Made by a program: the position numbers and the translations under genes. A model generated the notes under the pieces. It ran no database searches. It was not told the origin of the DNA and was given only the letters and a program-made list of their open reading frames with translations. A stretch of DNA of 64,000 nucleotides from Brachionus plicatilis (lineage: Eukaryota; Rotifera; Eurotatoria; Ploima; Brachionidae), in contig QEOQ01000226.1 in NCBI GenBank assembly GCA_010279815.1, forward strand, positions 1,124,361 to 1,188,360, given 5' to 3'. Position 1 is the first letter of the stretch. Every line of letters starts with the position of its first letter. Shown here piece by piece: positions 34,801 to 44,799 of the stretch.

Positions 34801-37800
34801 TTTTTAAAATTAAATAATTAAATTTTTAGTTTACTAATTTTAGTTAATCAAAACCAAAGCATGATTTTTTAGCTAATCAAAAAACAAAAAAAACTCATAC
34901 CACTAATAATAATCTTTCATTAGAAAAAAACACGAAAAATTTTATTTTATTTTTCATTTTTTCTTTATTTTTTTTACTTCTACTTAAAGAAGGTTAATTC
35001 ATTTTAATAAATAAATAATTAGTGACTTTTTATTTTTAATTGTTTTTTTTTTTTAAATCGCCAAGACAGGCGTAATTTTAAAAAATAAATAATATTAATA
35101 ATAAGTTGTTCAGATTATAAATGACAATCAAAATTTCGCTTATGGCTATAAAATATTTTTTTTTTTAATCCAAATTTTTTTGTTTTTATTTTCAAGTAAA
35201 ATTGTTTCTATTATTACATACGTTAAGAATATTCTTAGTTCTTAGAAATCTTAGATCTTAGAAGTTTTCTAAGAAAAAAAAATTTGAGATTCTTAGATGT
35301 TTAACTTCTAAGAACATCTAAGAACAACTAAGAATTCTTAAATATTTTTTTAAATGACAAAAATGTTCTTTCTTTTTATACTAAAATAAAATATATTTGA
35401 GACAATCAGATTCTTCTTTTTTTAAACTTTACTTTTTATAAAGTTCGACTGTCTTAGATTAGAACGATTTATTACTACAATTTTGGCGCAAAAATTAGAA
35501 AAAAATCTCAACTTAAAAAATTGTTATCCTCTTTTACAAAATATTCAAACTTTAAACAAAATTATGTACTAAATAACGTGATTAATTAAAAGAGATAAAA
35601 TGACTGAAATGACATCTTGATCTTGCTGTTTCAACTCTTTATTGAATTCTTTTGCTTGATTTTTAACCTTCAATTTTTGCGCCAAAATTGGAGCAATAAA
35701 TCGTTCTAATCTAAGACAGTCGAACGTTATAAAAAGTAAAGTTTAAAAAAAGAAGAATTTTAGTATAAAAAGAAAGAACATTTTTGTCATTTAAAAAAAA
35801 TATTTAAGAATTCTTAGTTGTTCTTAGATGTTCTTAGAAGTTAAACATCTAAGAATCTCAAATTTTTTTTTCTTAGAAAACTTCTAAGATCTAAGATTTC
35901 TAAGAACTAAGAATATTCTTAACGTAGGTCATTTTATTTAATTTGTAAACAAAAAAAAAATCTTTTTCAATTATATTTGATACAATTTATTAATTGTGTT
36001 ATTTATTATTTAAAATAACCCTATTTTCAGTAAAAGTATTTGATTAATAAAACTTATTGATTGATTTAATGGAATATTTATTGATATATTAAAAAACTGA
36101 CTTTCAAATTTATACTAAAGTTAATTTATGGTTTAAAATTACATAGGGTCATTTTAGTTCCATCTTAGTAAACAATGAGATTTTTTTACTCTTAGCTGCA
36201 TGAAGGTTTAGCTTCATTTGGAAGGTGCAAAACATGCTTTGAACCCGAGTTGTTTAAAAGTCCCAAAAAAAAGTCTTTTTTTTATAAAATTTGCTATAAA
36301 ATTTTTTTATATAATTTCAGAATTTTTTTTTAAAATTTGCTAGATCAGGCTTCATATCAAAAAATTTATATACTCTTGGGTTGTCTAATGCAATAGATTT
36401 GGACTTTATTAGTTCTCATACACCAAATTTTTAATAAAATACCCCAAATTTTTAATTTTTTACCCCAAATTTATTAGAATAACACCAAAAACAAAATAAA
36501 AAAATAAAAATATAAAATGACACTATTTTTTTCACATAATCACCTAATTTAATAGAAATACACCAAATTTATTAAAAAAAAAATGTTTATTCAATTTTAC
36601 CACAAAAATTTAAATTTTTCCACATTTGTTTGAGCAAGCCCAATATCTTATTTTAATCATTTTTGCACCACATTTATCACACAACTTTTCTTCAGCTTGT
36701 ATGTTTGAAACAATTCTATTTTTAATTTTCAAATAAATTGATTTTTTGCAACCTTTCTTTTGAAATTTACAATCGAATGTATGCTTATCGCAATCGGCTA
36801 ATTTATTTGTGCCATGAAAGTTCCATGATACGTTGTCGAAATTTAAATTTTTGATCAATTTTTTGAATTCTTCAAAAGATTCACAGTCTTCAACAAAATC
36901 GTAGGCTTTAGCTTTGCTTCGTTTGGCTTTTGGGAATTCTTCAGCGTCATTCACTGTATCGTTGAAATTATTTTCGACGATACAGTGAATGACAGAACTA
37001 GACATTTTGATTTGATGAAATGAAGTTTAATAACTTCATTTTATTATATAGTTTTTTTTAGGGATGTGTCAATAAAAATTGGTGTCATTTTAAAAAATTA
37101 ATGGCCGTTTTAATTAATTAGTTGTCAAAATTAAAAAAATAGTGCCGGTTTATTTAATTAAGTGTTAAACCTTATTTTTACTGATTATTTGATTATTAAA
37201 TTATTAAATTATTGGGAATTATTGGGAATTTTATTAAATTATTGGGGTAAAATATTAATTATTTGAGGTATTTTATTGAAAATTTGGGGTATCGAAATTA
37301 AAGAGCCATAGATTTGTCACATATCAGAATTTTTTTGGCATTTTAGCATAAATTTCTTCTTCAGTATTCAAAATTTTAAAGCCTGGACTTGGAATTTTGA
37401 ATGAAATTTAAAAAAAAATTTTTTGTCGAACTTTTGAAAAAAAAGAAAAAAAAATTCCGGACTTGGACTTGACTTGAGACTTGTGACTTTTAAACAACTC
37501 TGCTTTGAACCGAACCTCGAGTTCATATACTCATCAGTTCCAAACAACTTTAATAAACTAAATTCAGCCAAAATTAAAGTATTTCTCTATTTTAAAAGAA
37601 TGACGTGTTGACAGAGTTAACTAAAGTGAGCTCGTCAAGCATAGAAATTTCAAATTTGCTTAGTCACACAAACCGAATATGGAAACTAATCCACTGGCCA
37701 GACTTTGTGGGCTCTCAAATGTTTTTTGTGGAAATAGTTGATAGTCTGTCCAAAGCGATCATCAAATATGCCTCTCAGATCAAAGACTCAAATGTAAAAA

Positions 37801-40800
37801 CTCAAAATTCCCAATGCAATGTCAACTTTAGCACTAATCAGAGCAATAGCTACCAAAAATTTGGTTCCGAACTGGACTACTTTCAGAGACTTGTGATCAC
37901 TGCTAATAACCTGGAGAAAGTGCGTGACACGTTCAGAGCCTTTTATCACGACCTGGAATTCGACAAATACCAGTCCCAAGCCGAAAAACAGGACAAAATA
38001 CAGCTTTTCGAAATCAACAAAGCCCACTTGGAGATAATGGTCAACAATACTTGTGAGGCTTTGGTACAAGCTTTGGAACAAAGTTTGGAAATGATTGTAG
38101 CAAACAAAATTTTAAAAGAACTTGATCAGCACATGTTTTATTTGTTTGAATCTCCTGAATCGGCCTCAGCCAAAGAAGTAAATTTGAAAATTTGTCTTTT
38201 TGTTTATGAGCCTAAGATTTTTAAAAATTAATTTTTTTTCTTATTTCCCTTTTAATTGATTCTCTCTCTCAAGTCAATAAGTCGATTGGTAGAGTATTTG
38301 GATACAAGTTTTAGAATTTATGAGCCCATTGCGTTCAAATCAAACTTTAATCTGTTCCTAAGAATTCAGTGGATTCAACTTCTTGACCAGATCGAGTGTG
38401 ATCTGGAAAAAGATAAATCGGTGAGTTGATATTTGTCATTTTTAAGGATAAATTTCAATTGTTTTTTCAAAGAGAAGTCCGGTGTTTTTCGCCAAAATGT
38501 ACGACTGCTTGGACATATTGGTGGATTTTTTTAGCTCTGGCAATCAAGGTCTTGAAACAGACTTTTTACAGTCGGTCGAAAAATTTAGGCAGCTTAAGAA
38601 ATATTTAAACTATTCAAGAATGGACACACAAAAATTAATTATAACATATTATCAAGAAATGGTCGACTATCAAAATTCACAAAGATATTGTGAGAATGGA
38701 AAATTAATTTGTCGCGCTTGTTTTCATTCAAAGGACGAAATTTTGGCGATTGAGAGTAAATTGTTGAATATTTTTCTAATTTTACAACTATCATTTTTAA
38801 TAAAAGTTTTAAAATGCAAAAATTTACTGCCAATGGATCAAAACGGTCTCAGTGATCCGGTAAATATTTTTAAGTTTTTTCAACCTGCACAATTAAAAAT
38901 CGCTACAAATTAATTTTGAATCTAAATAAATGATTCTAGTATCTAAAAAATAAAATGTAAAAGTATCTAATTTATTTTATAAATATGTTATTTAATTTAG
39001 TATCATGAAAAAAAAATAAAATAGAAAATTAATGAGAAACAAAATTAATTAAGGGGTTTAACTCTCTATTTCAATTTATCTCTTTTTATTTTTATTTTAT
39101 TTCATCTTATTTAATTTTATTTTATGTTTTTTTATCTTATTTTTTATTCTGAAGGAGCTATAGCTCAGTACCGAAATAAAATAAAAAAATCAATTTCTTA
39201 TTTGACGGTCTCTGTCACGATTTAATTTATCACTTTAATTGATAAAAGATTTGTCTCAAAATGATTCTCTGTATGTATTTTTTTTTAATTTTTGAATAAA
39301 AATAATTCTTATCACATAACATTCAAAGTAATTCTTGATCTAGAATTTTGAATAATTTCAACATGATTACAAAACCATGATCAAAAAATCATGTGAGTTT
39401 TTACAGATTATTTGTAATTTAATTGAGAAATATAATTGATAAAGTTTCTATTAAAACATTAAACGTCAAATAAAAAAATCAATTCACTTAATCAAGATAC
39501 AAAATAATATTTTAAGATATTGGAATAAATTTTATTAGATATTATAAACATTAGATATTTATAGAATTTAAACTAGATACCTCATTCATTTATTTAGATA
39601 CGGTATTAAATAGCAGCCATTAAAAATCAAATCAAATTGGTACTTTTGTTCTAAATTTCTATAAGCTTGAAGCTACAAGAATTGTTTTTTAAAAATAACA
39701 TGTTTAGGAAATATGAAGAGGTAAATAACAAATAAAACAAAAAAAGATAAATTCCGACAATTTTAATATTTTCTGTTTTGATAAATTTAAATTTAAGATA
39801 AAAAACTCTCAAAAATATTCTTAGTCAAAATAGAGAAAAAAATAGATAATAATTTTGATGGTTATCGAATAAAGTAAATGTTACAGTGGTGTTCCGGATT
39901 AAGTAATTTACGATATTTTAGGTAAAAATTGGTAAATTTACCAAATTTTACGTAAAATGTTGTAAATTTACGTAAATTTACAAAAGTAAAAAAACGTAAA
40001 TTTATCAGATTTTACGTAAATTTATGTAAAAAAAAATGTCCAAAAAATTTAAATGAAATTGAACGCCAAAAATGCAATTTCATTTCAATGTCATTTCATT
40101 CGTAGTGTCAAATTATTTTAATTTGTGTAAAAAAAAATGTCCAAAAAATTGAAATATTTATAAATTTACAACATTTTACGTAAAATTTGGTAAATTTACC
40201 AATTTTTACCTAAAATATCGTAAATTACTAAATCCGGAACACCACTGTAACTCAGAAAGCGCCAAAAAAAACTGAAAAAAATTTGATTTTCAAAATTTTA
40301 TTCTTTCTTTTTAAATTAGAAAAAAATTAACAATTTTACATAAATTTTTAATACCAACAACGGGGTGAGGTTGAATGTCAAGCTAAAATCTGGTAAAGTC
40401 AAGCTTAAATCTGTTAAAGTCAAGCAAATTTTTTTTTTATCAGTCTCACCGAGAAAGTCAAGCCAAAAATATCGTACCGAGCTTGAGTTCCATCAGAATA
40501 AATTTTAAAAAAAATAAAATAAAAATAAAAAATAAAATTAAAGTTAATAAAATGAGATAAAAAAAAATCAAAATAAATTAAAGTAATAAATCGCATAACA
40601 ATAGTAAAATATCTATCAAAATTTACTATTTCTTACAAATTTTTAAAATTTATTTATTTTTTATTGATACCTTTTTTGATACCTTGTCATTATGAGCATT
40701 TTATTTTAAACACTGCTATTTTGATAATTTTAATCGCCTTTAAATATGAAATTTATATATTTTTTTTGAATAATTATGAATTATTTATAAATTATTCTCT

Positions 40801-42472
40801 TCTATAATTTAACTAATATCATTTAAATATTAAATTTAGGACAAGTTCTTCTCGTGGTAACGACATACACATAGTCCCACATATTTTCTTTAATAAATTG
40901 ATATAAAATGGATAAAAAATTTTCCTTAAAAGTTATTAACAGCATATTGAAACATGTTATATCCTTTTTTAAAGAAAAAAGTCCAATACCGGGCTTTAAA
41001 ATTTTAAATACTGAAGAAGAATTGTGAATACTTATATGCTAAAATTTCAAGAAAATTCTGATATATGGCAAATCTATTGCATTAGACAACCCGAGAGTAA
41101 ATAAATTTTTTGATATGAAGCCTGATCTAGCAAATATAAAGATAAAAGTCCGGATTTGGACATTTTTTTGGGACTTTTAAAAAACTCTGGTCAAATCTAT
41201 TAACTAATATGTCAACCATTTCAATTATTAGATTTTTTTTTGGTAGTTGAAACAACCTAGCATATTTATTTTTTCCTTATGATTTTTATTTTTATGGGCT
41301 TTCTCCCAATCAATTATTAATTTAAATTATTAAATAAAAAAATATCTTTATAATAATCTTTTTAATTTTTTTAAACTTTTTTAAGAAGGTGTAAAAAAAA
41401 TAAAAAGACAAAATTACTAACCTCCGAAATCATTAACATTATTTCCCGTTACTCACTCCCAACAACGGGAAATAATGTTAATGATTTCGGAGGTTAGTAA
41501 TTTTGTCTTTTTATTTTTTTTACACCTTCTCGTCGCGATGGGCTTCTTTGAAATGATAGTTACTTTGGACTGAACATTAGTCTTCATGTATTGAATAAGT
41601 TCTGTTCATCATTCTTTGCTTGATAAATACTGAAAAATATTTAATTATTTCTATTCAGTTTGTGGTGATTTTCACATGACTCTATTTTATTCGAAAAAAC
41701 ATATTCAAAAAAAATCTCATTTTTAAATGAAAATAAACACAAAAATAAAAGAAATCTCCACTTTATAAAGTAAATGCTGTTCTTGCGCAGGGTTATTTGA
41801 AATTCTTTTTGAAAATTGATTATTCCTCTCAAGATCCCTAAAGCCTTGAATCAAATCGTGAAGCAGTATGTGAAATTAAAGTGACTTTATTTCGGGCACC
41901 ATTAATTTTGCTGTTTGATGTGAATTTTTAATAATTTTTTTCAAGTATGTAGAAATTGACCTAAAGCCGAAGCATGTTTTTATTAATTGTGAAAAAAAAT
42001 CAACATCAGTGGTCAAAAAGAGTCTAAATCCCACTTATAACGAAACCTTTGAATTGTAATTTATGCCGGAACAAAACATACTAAAAAACTAATTTAATTT
42101 TTTAATTACATTTCATTAGTCAACTAGCGGAACGCTACCTCAGCCAACCCGGTCATGTGATTCATTTTACTATTATGGACCACGATATAGTTTGGACAAA
42201 TGACTTCGAAGGCGAGGCATTTTTGGAATTAAATAGTGTTCCTCGTTTAAAAGGTGAATCAGGTGACATTAATTACAAAGAGCTTAAGTATTCTGAATTG
42301 ATGCTGATTCGACCCAAAGGTATATTTTATTTAGATTTATCTAAGAAAAATTAAAATTAATTGCTTTTTAGATATTCCAAGTAGGATAATTGATGTACTG
42401 GAGTATCGAAAAGACCAAGACAAAACAGCACTTGAATTCCTAAAAGAAAGAAGAGACAAATTAAACGTTTAG
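22879..42472 (+). CDS. BAIAP3/UNC13D-like protein (C2A-MUN-C2B), 20 exons, complete
   Basis: Munc13-family priming factor expected to tether and prime vesicles and dense-core granules by binding SNAREs and Ca-dependent phospholipid. Exons: 22879-23141, 23199-23286, 25620-25880, 25931-26388, 30561-31082, 31131-31248, 32463-32590, 32752-32991, 33041-33092, 33151-33186, 33241-33346, 33396-33516, 33570-33693, 37599-38177, 38274-38420, 38473-38755, 38807-38859, 41946-42055, 42120-42319, 42372-42472. They total 3990 nt with every phase matching, giving 1329 residues (human BAIAP3 and UNC13D are roughly 1100-1200). C2A at about 205-455 has KDANGFSDPY and DIWDHDD loops plus the family's KLNEVKGLKGLDRYFKQI insert. 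The MUN region is about 456-1160. C2B at about 1165-1300 has PMDQNGLSDPY and IMDHDIVWTND. The start follows an in-frame TAA; the CCTAG 10 nt upstream of it could be a splice acceptor. Four introns of 2.3-4.2 kb hold MITEs. BAIAP3 versus UNC13D orthology is undecided. Confidence 0.93.
23610..23964. mobile_element. Mutator-like foldback MITE in intron 2, 9-bp TSD
   Basis: Ends GGCATTGTGAATTTTCATAC and its reverse complement, with arms extending about 110 bp (through AACTTTTGTTCCAAATGTCA and GAAACAAAGTGAAACAA). It is flanked by the perfect 9-bp repeat CCTAAAAAG (23601-23609 and 23965-23973), a Mutator-type duplication length. Related copies lie at 8920-9180, 26765-27008 and 62475-62704. Confidence 0.75.
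24380..24448 (+). repeat. Orphan LINE 3' tail with CGCC/GGCG hairpin
   Basis: ATCGCCGAATCTGGCGTAATTTTATG followed by an A-rich (AAATA) run; the short CGCC-N-GGCG stem precedes the tail. The same arrangement occurs at 35058-35100 and 63232-63275, so this is a recurrent 3' end of a retroelement family rather than chance. Confidence 0.5.
24658..25197. mobile_element. hAT-like MITE (GGCAAAYTGAAGTTT ends) in intron 2
   Basis: 540 bp with inverted ends GGCAAACTGAAGTTTCAGATC (20 nt conserved with the right end GGCAAATTGAAGTTTGAGATC). A perfect 8-bp target repeat AGCTAAAG lies at 24650-24657 and 25198-25205. It is inserted in the GGAGCTTTAGCTC hairpin of a LINE 3' tail. Diverged or partial copies are at 620, 9200, 16945, 21870, 34045, 34570 and 52073. 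Confidence 0.8.
26455..27010. mobile_element. Two adjacent inverted-repeat MITEs in intron 4
   Basis: 26455-26765 is a foldback unit with arms around TACATTTTTGAGGGAAAA, ATCTAAAAAAATTTTCATTC and AATAAATTCGCAATTA; a second copy is at 44800-45130. 26765-26960 has arms TCTAAAAATTGTTCTGCAAA / GACTTGATTTGGGTGGTTCA with their complements, and ends near CACAATGCC at 27008, linking it to the family at 23610. Confidence 0.65.
28735..29050. repeat. Large inverted repeat with GTACTTTTTGTACTTTTT tandem units, intron 4
   Basis: Centred near 28930. Three units of about 50-60 bp (TTTCTGTACTTTTTGTAC ... TTTATTTGGCCCTG) run into the centre and are mirrored on the other side. Outer arms CTAATTAGCATGGATAGATAATG and the complement continue the symmetry for another 60 bp, so the structure is a foldback element with internal tandem repeats. 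Confidence 0.65.
31940..32340. repeat. Repeated TTTGTTAATTTTTGCCT words in intron 6
   Basis: Four or five imperfect copies of TTTGTTAATTTTT(G/A)CCT spaced 45-60 bp apart between 32090 and 32290. This looks like the subterminal repeat array of a decayed DNA transposon; ends were not identified. Confidence 0.35.
35221..35924. mobile_element. Inverted-repeat element with TCTTAGA arrays, intron 13
   Basis: Arms of about 235 bp that are nearly identical. They begin CGTTAAGAATATTCTTAGTT and run through dense TTCTTAGA/TCTAAGAA words, then TTTGTCATTTAAAAA and GTCTTAGATTAGAACGATTT. TA lies on both sides (35219-35220, 35925-35926), consistent with a TA target duplication. No transposase frame. Confidence 0.8.
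36402..37307. mobile_element. Mutator-like transposon with internal ORF, 9-bp TSD
   Basis: Flanked by a perfect 9-bp repeat ATAGATTTG (36393-36401, 37308-37316); the empty site is visible in sister copies of the host MITE. The terminal inverted repeats (GACTTTATTAGTTCTCATAC / GGCTCTTTAATTTCGATACC) extend at least 60 bp and contain repeated ACCCCAAATTTTTAATAAAA units. Carries the 131-codon zinc-finger ORF at 36610-37005. Nine-base duplication and long inverted ends are the Mutator (MULE) hallmark; no DDE transposase domain is present, so it is non-autonomous. Confidence 0.8.
36610..37005 (-). CDS. FLYWCH/MULE-type zinc-finger protein of the Mutator-like element
   Basis: 131-residue ORF with a real ATG (MSSSVIHCIVENN). 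An acidic N-terminus holds a basic KAKRSKAK patch, then EEFKKLIKNLNFDNVSWNFH followed by KLADCDKHTFDCKFQKKGC. A C-terminal CDKCGAKMIKIRYWACSNKC pairs two CxxC-type motifs. The W-N-F-H...D-C...C-x4-C arrangement resembles the N-terminal FLYWCH/WRKY-GCM1-like finger of Mutator transposases. A catalytic domain is absent, so this may be a DNA-binding remnant or a repressor-like product. Function is inferred only from element context. Confidence 0.5.
   Translation of the reverse strand: MSSSVIHCIVENNFNDTVNDAEEFPKAKRSKAKAYDFVEDCESFEEFKKLIKNLNFDNVSWNFHGTNKLADCDKHTFDCKFQKKGCKKSIYLKIKNRIVSNIQAEEKLCDKCGAKMIKIRYWACSNKCGKI
38756..38806 (+). other. 51-nt intron 16 that stays open in frame
   Basis: GTAAATTG...TAAAAG lies in the first beta strand of C2B. 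Its length is a multiple of three and it has no stop, so retention would add 17 mostly hydrophobic residues. Splicing gives EILAIEILKCKNLLPMDQNG, which fits C2 domains much better, so the spliced form is taken as the main product. Confidence 0.7.
39884..40247. mobile_element. Mariner-like MITE with long TIRs, intron 17
   Basis: 364 bp, flanked by TA. Ends CAGTGGTGTTCCGGATTAAG and complement, with arms continuing about 90 bp (AATTTACGATATTTTAGGTA, TTTTACGTAAAATGTTG) as a near-perfect palindrome. Non-coding. Confidence 0.8.
40975..41190. mobile_element. Partial hAT-like MITE, CAGAGTTG family, intron 17
   Basis: Shares GGCTTTAAAATTTTAAATACTGAAGAAG, ATCTATTGCATTAGACAACC and GATATGAAGCCTGATCTAGC words (each within the family consensus) and ends GGGACTTTTAAAAAACTCTG. 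The left end is degraded. Confidence 0.6.
41384..41530. repeat. Perfect 67-bp palindrome with a 13-nt loop, intron 17
   Basis: Left arm 41384-41450 and right arm 41464-41530 are exact reverse complements over 67 bases. The stem includes AAATTACTAACCTCCGAAAT and CATTAACATTATTTCCCGTT. Loop ACTCACTCCCAAC. It is the most perfect inverted repeat in the window, about 400 bp before exon 18. It could be a very young MITE, a small-RNA hairpin, or an assembly artefact. Confidence 0.85.
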
Positions 42473-42588
42473 ATATCATACTTAAATAAAATAAATGTTT
42501 AAATAAAATTAATTAAATCAAAAGTGACTATATCTAAATAAAATAATCCTACAAAGTTATGATTACCACAATGCCCTTAAAGACAAAA

Positions 42589-43133
42589 GGCATCTTGAAG
42601 TTGATGATCAATTCAAAATATCATTTCAATTCAAAAAGTTTGTCTTTAGATATAAAACTAAATATTTGATTTAATTTAAATGATTTTAATGTAACATAAT
42701 TTACATGCAATGTAGATTTAGAAAATAAGAAAAAATTGAAAAAACATTTTCTCAATCCAATAATAAAATCGATTTTCAATTTAGTTAACTGATTTTTTGT
42801 AAAGTTTTATTTTCATTTTATTACTAATTTGGAATTTTTTATTTGAATTTTTTTTAAAAATTTAATTGTGAATGCTAACACAAATACTTTAGAAATAAAA
42901 ATCTCAAATAAACTCTACAAAAAATCAGTAAATACATTTAAATATTAAATCGATTATCAATGGACTGAGAAAATGTTTTCTCAGTATTTTTTTTTTATTT
43001 TCTAAATCTACATTGCATCTAAAGCATAATACATTACAATTATTTAAATTAAACCAAAGATTTAGTTTAATATCTAAGGATAAACTTTTTGAATTGAAAT
43101 GATATTTTGAATTGATCATCAAATTCAAGATGA
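42589..43133. mobile_element. Foldback MITE, GGCATCTTGAAG family, copy 1
   Basis: Arms of about 240 bp starting GGCATCTTGAAGTTGATGAT and CAATTCAAAATATCATTTCA; the right arm is the reverse complement ending CAAATTCAAGATG. The centre contains TAATTGTGAATGCTAACAC. A near-identical copy sits 350 bp downstream at 43482-44025. Confidence 0.8.
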
Positions 43134-43194
43134 CAGACACAAGTGACAAGATTTAAATTTGGACAAAAATTTTACCAATATCAACATATTAGTA

Positions 43195-44617
43195 CAGTGA
43201 AAACCGTTTATATAAGAAATATGGGTATAAGAAATTTTCGTTTATAAAAAACTAACCTAAAGGGACATAAACTTTTTATATACCTTTAATGCTTATTTTT
43301 TTGCATATAAAAAATTCTCATAAAGAAAATTTATCGCATATAATAAATTGATTTTTAAAAACAAATAAAAAGTTTTTCATGTTAAACTTTTGTTTATAAA
43401 AAAGTTGAACTTTTTTTGTTTTTTATAAATTTGGTTTTGTGAAATTCAGTACAGAAGAACAGAAAAAAGTGTAAAAAAATTGGCATCTTGAAGTTGATGA
43501 TCAATTCAAAATATCATTTCAATTCAAAAAGTTTGTCTTTAAATATTAAACTTAATCTTTGATTTTATTTAAATAATTCTAATGTAACATGATTAACATG
43601 CAATGTAAATTTAGAAAATAAAAAAATGATTGAAAAAACATTTTCTCAGTCCATTGATAATCGATTTTAATATTTAAATGTATTAACTGATTTTTTGTAA
43701 AGTTTTTTAAGATTTTTTATTTCAAAATTATTTGTTTTAGCATTCACAATTAAATTAAAAAAAAAAATTAAAATAAAAAATTCCAAATTAGTAATAAAAT
43801 GAAAATAAAACTTTACAAAAAATCAGCTAACTAAATTGAAAATCGATTATCAATGGACTGAGAAAATGTTTTTTCAATTTTTTTTTTATTTTCTAAATTT
43901 ACATTGCATGTAAATCATGTTACATTAGAATTATTTAAATAAAATCAAAGATTAAGTTTAATATTTAAAGACAAACTTTTTGAATTGAAATGATATTTTG
44001 AATTGATCATCAACTTCAAGATGCCAAAAAATTAAATAGTTTTTTTTTCTAAAAGTTTAAAATTAATTCTGAGAATGCAGAATGGTGCAACATTCAAAGT
44101 TGCATCAACTGTAAAAGTCTGTGCAAAATCTCTGCAAAATGTACTACACTCGATTATATTGAAATTTTTTTTCTCCTGAAATCTGCAAATTTAGGAGACC
44201 TTGATTTTAGATGCAACTTTGAATGTTGCACTAAGTTGCATTTACAGAATTAAGTTTAAACATTTAGAAAAAAAGTTATTCAATTTTTTTACACTTTGTT
44301 CAGTTCTTTTTATCATTTTGTACTGAATTTCACAAAACCATAAATTTAAACTTTTTAAAAATTACAAATAATAAAAAAGGCGGTGATAAAAATGACAAAA
44401 AAAAACAATCAGAGAACGGCTATTAGTCTAGAAAAAAGAATTCAAAGTCTCAATTGCTTAGATTAATGTGAAGATGAAAAAAACAGTTTCTCAAAACTTC
44501 CCTATCATCCTTTAATATTTTCTTACACCAAAAAAAATTTTTCGTTTATAAGAAATTGTCTGATATAAGAAATTTTTTTTTGTGCAAATTCGAATTTCTT
44601 TTATCCAGTTTTTACTG
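43195..44617. mobile_element. Mariner/pogo-like MITE (CAGTGAAAACC) carrying nested elements
   Basis: TA-flanked. Left end CAGTGAAAACCGTTTATATA and right end, complemented, CAGTAAAAACTGGATAAAAG. TATAAGAAAT words recur inside both ends (43210-43340, 44540-44600). A second GGCATCTTGAAG foldback (43482-44025) and a GTTGCA-type inverted repeat (about 44045-44345, ends near TTTCACAAAACC) are nested in it. Confidence 0.7.
43482..44025. mobile_element. Foldback MITE, GGCATCTTGAAG family, copy 2
   Basis: Same arms as 42589-43133, with right end CAACTTCAAGATGCC. Conservation between the two copies suggests recent amplification. Half copies are at 6814-7043 and about 20880-20960. Confidence 0.8.
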
Positions 44618-44655
44618 TAGTAGTAAACTGATTTGATCTTTTATTGCTCTTTTAG

Positions 44656-44772
44656 CAATCAATACCTACCTCAAAGCTATTTACATTTGTGGCTTCAATA
44701 AATTTATTCTTAAGCGAGTTAAAAATGCTCTCAGTTCCGTTTCTCACCCCTTGAGTCTAATTAAATCACTAA
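44656..44772 (+). CDS. Orphan exon 1 of an unidentified plus-strand gene
   Basis: Acceptor TTATTGCTCTTTTAG opens INTYLKAIYICGFNKFILKR then VKNALSSVSHPLSLIKSL. A donor A|GTAGCT at 44772 leaves phase 1; if unspliced, the frame ends at TAA 44778-44780. The sequence is clearly protein-like and lies directly after the right end of the mariner-like element, so upstream exons may have been displaced. It joins in phase to 45175-45238. Family unknown; a helical basic region. Confidence 0.45.
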
Positions 44773-44799
44773 GTAGCTAAATTTAAAGGCAAAATGTTA

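Larger units (their letters stand above)
36245..37502. mobile_element. hAT-like CAGAGTTG MITE split by a Mutator-like element, intron 13
   Basis: Ends CCGAGTTGTTTAAAAGTC and GACTTTTAAACAACTCTG with an 8-bp target repeat CTTTGAAC at 36237-36244 and 37503-37510. Its interior matches the copies at 49393 and 55829 (TTGTCTAATGCAATAGATTTG..., TTCAGTATTCAAAATTTTAA) except that 906 bp of another element (36402-37307) plus a 9-bp repeat have been added. Confidence 0.85.
42473..44655. other. 3' flank of the Munc13-family gene, filled with MITEs
   Basis: AATAAA-type signals occur at 42485-42545 just after the stop (several AAATAAA words), plausible polyadenylation signals. The rest is the two GGCATCTTGAAG foldback elements and the CAGTGAAAACC mariner-like element listed separately. 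Confidence 0.5.

Noticed and set aside
37788..38081. 97-codon minus-strand frame
   Set aside because: Antisense shadow of exon 14 of the Munc13-family gene.
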